From assembly GCF_022539505.1 (NCBI RefSeq), contig NC_061514.1:219627837-219691836 (forward strand): a DNA stretch of 64,000 nt. The letters are read 5' to 3'. Shown in pieces: positions 57,970 through 64,000 of this stretch. Each line of letters begins with the position of its first letter. Positions within the stretch are counted from its first letter, which is position 1. The notes under the pieces were generated by a model. That model saw only the letters and a list, made by a program, of their open reading frames with translations. It made no database searches and had not been told where the DNA came from. Both the position numbers and the translations under genes were made by a program. This DNA is from Lolium rigidum. Its lineage: Eukaryota; Streptophyta; Magnoliopsida; Poales; Poaceae.

Positions 57970-59755
57970 GCCCCGGCTCCCTCTCTCAATTCCCCTTCTC
58001 CTCCCCCGCAATCACGCCCCCAGGCTGCGCGCATTGCTCGCCGGAGCCGCACGCCGCACCTCCGCCTCCAGCCACCGCTCGGCGCCGGTGAGGGCCGAGC
58101 CAGGCCGCGCCGTCGACTCCCCTAGCTCTGCCACGCCGCGCCGCACACCGTCCACCGCCTCTCCTCCGCCGAGGACAGCTGCAGCGCCGCCGCCGGGAGC
58201 CACCCGAGCCGCCGGCCATCTCCCTCACCGCCGCCACGTCATCCGCCTCGTCGCCGGCCACGCGTGCGCCACACGTACGCCCAGTCAGCGCCACCTGGGT
58301 AATCCCCTTTTTCTCTTTTAATTCTTTCCAATTTCTGCAAACAGATCTGAGCCGTAGATGGTAAGTAGATCCAACGGTGCTAGAGTCTGATCCGCGACGA
58401 AGGGGTACGCACCAATCACGTTGCGCCAAGTGTCAGGGACACACCCTAGTCTGCGTTTAATCTCGGTTTCGATAGTCCGCGCTTTGCAAAATTCATAACC
58501 AGAGCTCCGCTTGTCCAAAAATTACAAACTTTATACCTCTGGAATCCTAAAAATATGAGGAACACTTTGGAACAATAAAATGTGGACTTATAGAAGTTTG
58601 ATATTCATCCATATTTAAATGCCTAATTGGACTACTTCACCCATAAAATGAGATCTACATACCCTTTTCGGGTGATTCCTTTTGCATATGATTGCAAATG
58701 TTATCCTCTATCCAGTAGTACCAAAACCACCATTTGTTTACTGTACCAAAACACCTTTTTCAATTAATGGTAGTTGCCCTTCGCTAGTGCGACATAGATG
58801 GTTCGCAATAATTAAACCGACCATAAAACTTGACCATGGCATCATGCATATAGTGACAACCAGAGATCATTAAATGGAGTAAACTTGTGTAAATATCATA
58901 TGCATCTCATGTCTATGCTTGTGCATTTGTGTTGTGCATTGTGTTTATCGTGCTATGTATGAATGCTTGTAGATTGCGACTGTGACAACTGCAACCGTTG
59001 TGACTGCGAAGATTGCAACTCTTCCCTCTGAAAAAGGCAAGTGACACACACCAAAAGTCCTAGTTTTAATTCCTGCACCGTAGTGTTTTTATAGTAGACA
59101 TGTCTAGGGTTTATGCTTTGTGCTTGCTAGTAAATCCTAGTAGTTTAGCTATACCACTCCTAGACTCCCTTAGCCTCCATTAAATTTAGTTGTTACCTGC
59201 TATGCCATGGAAAAGGTTTTGATAGAGGTTAAGGAAAAACAACTAAGTTTAATGAATTACCTGGGTGAATGGTGGAGTTATGGAGAGGGTGGTTGTATCA
59301 GGGGGCAAGACCACGATGCTAGTGCACACTTGCGGAAAGTCACCCGGGCTTAAAGAGATTGTAGACAAATCTTGCTCATTAGCTTTCCGTACAACCACAT
59401 GCTACTATGGCTCTGGCTTGACAAAGTATGTTGTATGAACCCGGATCCTAGGGGCCAGGTGGTGGTAGAGGGATACTGTAGGTGTAACGTGGCCCTTAGG
59501 GAATGGTTCGGGTGATTACACACAGAAGGTCTCGGCCACGGTCTACACCTGTCCTCTGAGCAAAATGTGCATCGAGGTAGAAGGATTGACCTGGCCATGT
59601 GGGTAAAGGTGTACAACCTCTCGAGAGTGTAAAATCTAAGTACTTAGCCGTGTCCCCGGTTATGGACAACTTGAGCGAACTGTCAAGTCCTTGTTCGAAG
59701 ATCTCCTCATCCCAATTTCTTAAATAAAATTTGAATGGGTGAACAAGGGTAGGAA

Positions 59756-59825
59756 GGTACATTGGGGCTTTACCAATGTTACTGTTAATTGGTACATTGG
59801 GGATTTACCAATGTTACTGTTAATT
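59756..59825. repeat. 35-bp direct duplication
   Basis: GGTACATTGGGG followed by TTTACCAATGTTACTGTTAA occurs twice back to back, differing at one base. Confidence 0.85.
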
Positions 59826-60302
59826 AGATTGAAAGAAAATGTTTTGATAAATGATAGGGAAAAATTGGCTTTATGCAAAAAGAACCTGAGCTCTACCTGC
59901 CAGATGTGCACGTAGGTGTAGGATGCCTTTTGAGTCCACAAAAGTGTCCTTGCCAATACAATTCCAAATGTATTGATTCCTTCGGGCTGCAACGTTTGAT
60001 GTTGCGAGTATCCCTAGCTGCCGAAGAAGATGTTAGGATCACGAGTCTTTGCCCAACATGTCCGCTCGTGGCATCCGTGAAGGAAGAGGACTCCATGCTA
60101 TTTTCTTTCCGCTTGATGTTGAACTCGATTTATGTTTATGCTAGCCCTTGAGCTATGCAAGTTGTATCGAACTATTTTATTTTCGCTGGATCTTAGGTTG
60201 TAATGAAGACCTTTGCTACTTGGTATTTCATCTTAAACTGTGTGTTCTAGCAGTTCGATCCAGGGACTTGCACTTTATTTAAAGTGAGGTCACTATAGGC
60301 TC

Positions 60303-63300
60303 ATGGGTCCCGCATGTCATCCTCTACGAACAATAAAAGTTTCCTTTCTTGGAGTTATTTTTGACCCCTGATTTCTGGCTATTTGCCTTTTTCTTTTGAT
60401 CTCCTGCCCCCTTTGAAACAATGAGGACGCTGTTGGCAGGTCGGTCCCATATGTCATCCTCTGTGAACAATAAAAGTTTCCTTTGATGGATTTATTTTGA
60501 ACACCTAATTAATTTCTGGATATTTCCTTTTTTTTCCTTTGATCCCCTGCCGCCTTGGAATCGTTGAGGATGCTGCTGCCTCATGGGTCCCGCATGTCAT
60601 CCTCTCAGAACGGTAAATGTTTCTTTTATTGGATTTTGTTTAGCAAATGATTTTTGGCTTATATTTTATTTCGATCTCCTGCCGCCTTTAAAACGTTGAG
60701 GACGCTGCTGGCTCACGGGTCCCACATGTCAGCCTCTATGAACAATAAACGCTGAGGATGCTGCTGCCTCATGGGTCCCGCATGTCATCCTCTTAGAACG
60801 AAATGTTTCTTTTCTTGGATTTTTTACCAACATATTTTTGGTTTATTTTTTCTTTCCATCCCCTGCCGCCTTTAAAACGTTGACGACGCTGCTGGCTCAT
60901 GGGTCCCCGATGTCAGTCTCCCCGTACAAGAAACATGTGATATCTTGATTATTTTGCAGACAATAAACAGTGTATTGCGCTCTGAGCTATTTCAAACGGA
61001 TAAACTAAATCTTTATTTTTACATAAACAAACTTATATGTTGAATCTCCTTGTTTTTTTTTTGTTTTTGCGAAGCATAGGACTTTCCTGTTTTTTTAGAA
61101 AATTCCGAACTTTCCTGTTTTGGAGTGGGCTGAAATTGTACGAGTCAAAAGGCCAAGCAGGATAGTTCGAAGGCCCAGATGTCCAGATGCAGCCCAATTG
61201 AAATCTTTCTTCTTCGATTTTTTTCAGCCCCTGATTTCTGGCTACTTCATTTTTCTTTTGGTCCTGTGCCGCCTTGGAAACGTTGAGACCGCTGCTGCAA
61301 AATGGGACCCGCATGTCATCCTCTATGTACAATAAAATTTCTTTTCTTGGATTATTTTTGGCTCCTGATATTTGGTCACTTGCCTTTTTCTTTCGATCCC
61401 GTGCAGCCTCTCAAACGGTGATACCGCTGCTGCTAAATGGGACCCGCATGTCATCCTCTATGTACACTCATGTTTCTCTTCTTGAATTATTTTTGGCTCC
61501 TGATATTTCGTCACTTGCCTTTTTCTTTCGATCTCATGCCACGTTTGAAACGTTGAGGAACCTGCTGGCTCATGGGACCCGCATGTCATCCTCTATGTGC
61601 TATAAAAGTTTATTTTCTTGGGTTTTTTTCACCCTCTGATTTTTGGCTATTTCCTTTTCCTTTTGATCCCCTTCCGCCTTGGAAACGTTGAGTAAGCTGC
61701 TGACTCATGGGACCCGCATGTCATCCACTATGTACAATCAACTTTCTTTTTCTTTTGATCTCAAGCCGCATTTGAAACGTTGAGACCGCTGCTGCTAATT
61801 GGGACCCGCATGTCATCCTCTATGTACAATAAAGTTTTTTTCTTGAATTATCTTTGGCTCCTGATATTTTGTCACTTGCCTTTTTCTTTCGATCTCATGC
61901 CGCCTTTGAAACGTTGAGTAAGCTGCTGGCTCATGGGTCCCGCATGTCATCGTCTACGAACAATAAAAGTTTCTTTCTTGGAGTTATTTTTTACCCCTAA
62001 TTTCTGGCTATTTGCCTTTTTCTTTTGATCTCCTGCCCCCTTTGAAACGATGAGGACGCTGTTGGCAGGTCGGTCCCACATGTCATCCTCTGTGAACAAT
62101 AAAAGTTTCCTTTGATGGATTTATTTTGAACCCCTAATTAATTTCTGGATATTTCCTTTTTTTCCTTTGATCCCCTGCCGCCTTGGAATCGTTGAGGATG
62201 CCGCTCGCCTCATGGGTCCCGCATGTCATCCTCTCGTAACGGTAAATGTTTCTTTTATTGGATTTTGTTTACCAAATGTTTTTTGGCTTATATTTTATTT
62301 CGATCTCCTGCCGCCTTTAAAACGTTGAGGACGCTGCCGGCTCACGGGTCCCACATGTCGGCCTCTATGAACAATAAACGCCGAGGATGCCGCTGCCTCA
62401 TGGGTCCCGCATGTCATCCTCTTAGAACGAAATGTTTCTTTTCTTGGATTTTTTACCAACATATTTTTGGTTTATTTTTTCTTTCCATCCTCTCGCCGCC
62501 TTTAAAACGTTGACGACGCTCGCTGGCTCATGGGTCCCCGATGTCGGTCTCCCGTACAAGAAACATGTGATATCTTGATTATTTTGCGTACAATAAACGA
62601 GTGTATTGCGCTCTGAGCTATTTCAAACGGATAAATTAAATCTTTATTTTTACATAAACAAACTTATATGTTGAATCTCCTTGTTTTTTTGTTTTTGCGA
62701 AGCATAGGACTTTCCTGTTTTTTTAGAAAATTCCGAACTTTCCTGTTTTGGAGTGGGCTGAAATTGTACGAGTCAAAAGGCCAAGCAGGATAGTTCGAAG
62801 GCCCAGATGTCCAGATGCAGCCCAATTGAAATCTTTCTTCTTCGATTTTTTTCACCCCCGATTTCTGGCTACTTCATTTTTCTTTTGGTCCTGTGCCGCC
62901 TTGGAAACGTTGAGACCGCTGCCGCAAAATGGGACCCGCATGTCATCCTCTATGTACAATAAAATTTCTTTTCTTGGATTATTTTTGGCTCCTGATATTT
63001 GGTCACTTGCCTTTTTCTTTCGATCCCGTGCAGCCTCTCAAACGGTGATACCGCTGCTCGCAAAATGGGACCCGCATGTCATCCTCTATGTACAATCAAG
63101 TTTCTTTTCTTGAATTATTTTTGGCTCCTGATATTTGGTCACTTGCCTTTTTCTTGCGATCTCATGCCACGTTTGAAACGTTGAAGAACCTGCAGGCTCA
63201 TGGGACCCGCATGTCATCCTCTATGTACTATAAAACTTTCTTTTCTTGGATTTTTTTGGCACCTCATATTTGGTCACTTGCCTTTTTCTTTCGATCCCCT

Positions 63301-64000
63301 GCCGCCTCTCAAACGGTGATACCACTGTCTGCAAAATGGGACCCGCATGTCATCCTCTATGTACAATCAAGTTTCTTTTCTTGAATTATTTTTGGATCCT
63401 GATATTTGGTCACTTGCCTTTTTCTTTCGATCTCATGCCACGTTTGAAACGTTGAGGAACATGCTGGCTCATGGGACCCGCATGTCATCCTCTATGTACT
63501 ATAAAAGTTCATTTTCTTAGTTTTTTTTCACCCTTCGATTTTTGGCTATTTCCTTTTTCTTTTGATCCCCTGCCGCCTTTGAAACGTTGAGGACTCTCGC
63601 TGGCTCATAGGTCCCACATGTCGATCGTATGAACGATAAAGCTTTCCTTTCTTGGAGTTTTTTTACCCCTAATTTCTAGCTACTTTCTTTTTCTTTTGAC
63701 AACTGCTGCAAAATGGGACCCGCATGTCATCCTCTATGTACAATAAATCTTGGATTGTTTTTGGCACCTCATATTTGGTCACTTGCCTTTTTCTTTCGAT
63801 CTCATGCCGCCTTTGAAACGTTGAGTAAGCTGCTGGCTCATGGGTCCCGCATGTCATCCTCTACGAACAATAAAAGTTTCCTTTCATGGAGTTATTTTTT
63901 ACCCCTAATTTCTTTTGATCCCCTGCCGCCTTTGAAACGTTGAGGATTCTGCTGGCTCATGGGTCCCACATGTCAGCCTATATGAACAATAAACCTTTCC
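60303..64000. repeat. CACTA subterminal repeats, right block, with 1.63-kb tandem duplication
   Basis: More than 20 further copies of the GCATGTCATCCTCT motif. The segment 60301-61930 is repeated at 61931 to about 63560, offset about 1630 bp (for example TTTTTGCGAAGCATAGGAC at 61065 and 62693). The short ORFs at 61120-61335 and 62748-63113 are copies of the same stretch, not genes. Confidence 0.85.

Larger units (their letters stand above)
57310..60297. mobile_element. Solo-LTR-like insertion (about 2.99 kb) in the CACTA
   Basis: Begins TGTAACATCCC and is bounded by a perfect 5-bp duplication GGCTC (57305-57309, 60298-60302). It has an LTR-like layout: AT-rich start, CT/GC-rich stretch, TATAAAG at 57963, GC-rich leader to about 58300, then AT-rich sequence. 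No PBS, PPT, gag or pol. Its end reads CACTATA, not the usual CA. A 35-bp direct duplication occupies 59756-59825. Confidence 0.65.
55798..64000. mobile_element. CACTA DNA transposon, left end and subterminal region (continues past window)
   Basis: The terminus CACTACAAGAAAA at 55798 follows GTG, a candidate 3-bp target copy. CCATGGCCGACGA is repeated at 55817 and 55858. From 56100 onward the sequence is built of about 135-bp repeats centred on GCATGTCATCCTCTATG. No transposase is present in the window and the right terminus is not reached. A solo-LTR-like element interrupts it at 57310-60297. Confidence 0.8.

Noticed and set aside
60303..64000. Regular repeats as a possible CRISPR-like array
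   Set aside because: Repeats are diverged, spacers are homologous to each other, and the DNA is plant nuclear; CACTA subterminal repeats explain it.

Overview
The window is nuclear DNA from a grass, most likely a Triticeae species (wheat, Aegilops or barley type). This rests on three things: nested LTR retrotransposons with primer-binding sites matching plant tRNA-Asp, grass-type CACTA, Harbinger, Stowaway and Helitron elements, and one intron-containing plant gene with a very GC-rich first exon. Family names of the repeats were not checked against a database.

Layout. 1-3872 is the right part of a minus-strand Gypsy (Athila/Sabrina-like) element with its 5' LTR. 3873-5449 is a decayed PIF/Harbinger transposase region. 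5450-7962 is a Helitron. 8142-8390 is a Tourist-like MITE with TTA target duplication. 8689-15767 is the only convincing host gene, a four-exon DUF630/DUF632 (NRG2/APSR1-like) protein of 723 aa. Intron 1 holds two Helitrons three bases apart, with a LINE 3' end inside one of them. Intron 3 holds a Stowaway MITE and a piece of plastid DNA (end of rrn5 plus a deleted trnR-ACG).

From about 17.16 to 53.59 kb the substrate is a tandem array of about 29 units of about 320 bp, cut into three blocks. The first interruption (20873-35586, TSD CACTC) is a retrotransposon with about 4.2-kb LTRs whose interior is hidden in a 100-N gap; its second LTR contains a complete non-autonomous Gypsy element (26191-32639). 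The second interruption (37034-49440) is a Gypsy element with gag-protease remnants only; its left LTR contains a 4.3-kb insert made of a Copia fragment and an LTR fragment.

The array ends at an LTR of the same Gypsy group (53590-55187). The interior of that element is broken at 55798 by a CACTA transposon that runs to the window end. The CACTA carries more than 30 subterminal repeat motifs, a 1.63-kb internal duplication and an inserted solo-LTR-like element (57310-60297).

Functionally this is one gene beside deeply nested transposons. The observations most worth checking are: a conserved acidic/two-TM ORF that replaces gag-pol in two Gypsy copies; a palindrome-bearing, telomere-motif-bearing satellite; a cluster of CTG/CAG-specific differences between two CACTA copies; and the plastid insert and paired Helitrons inside the gene.
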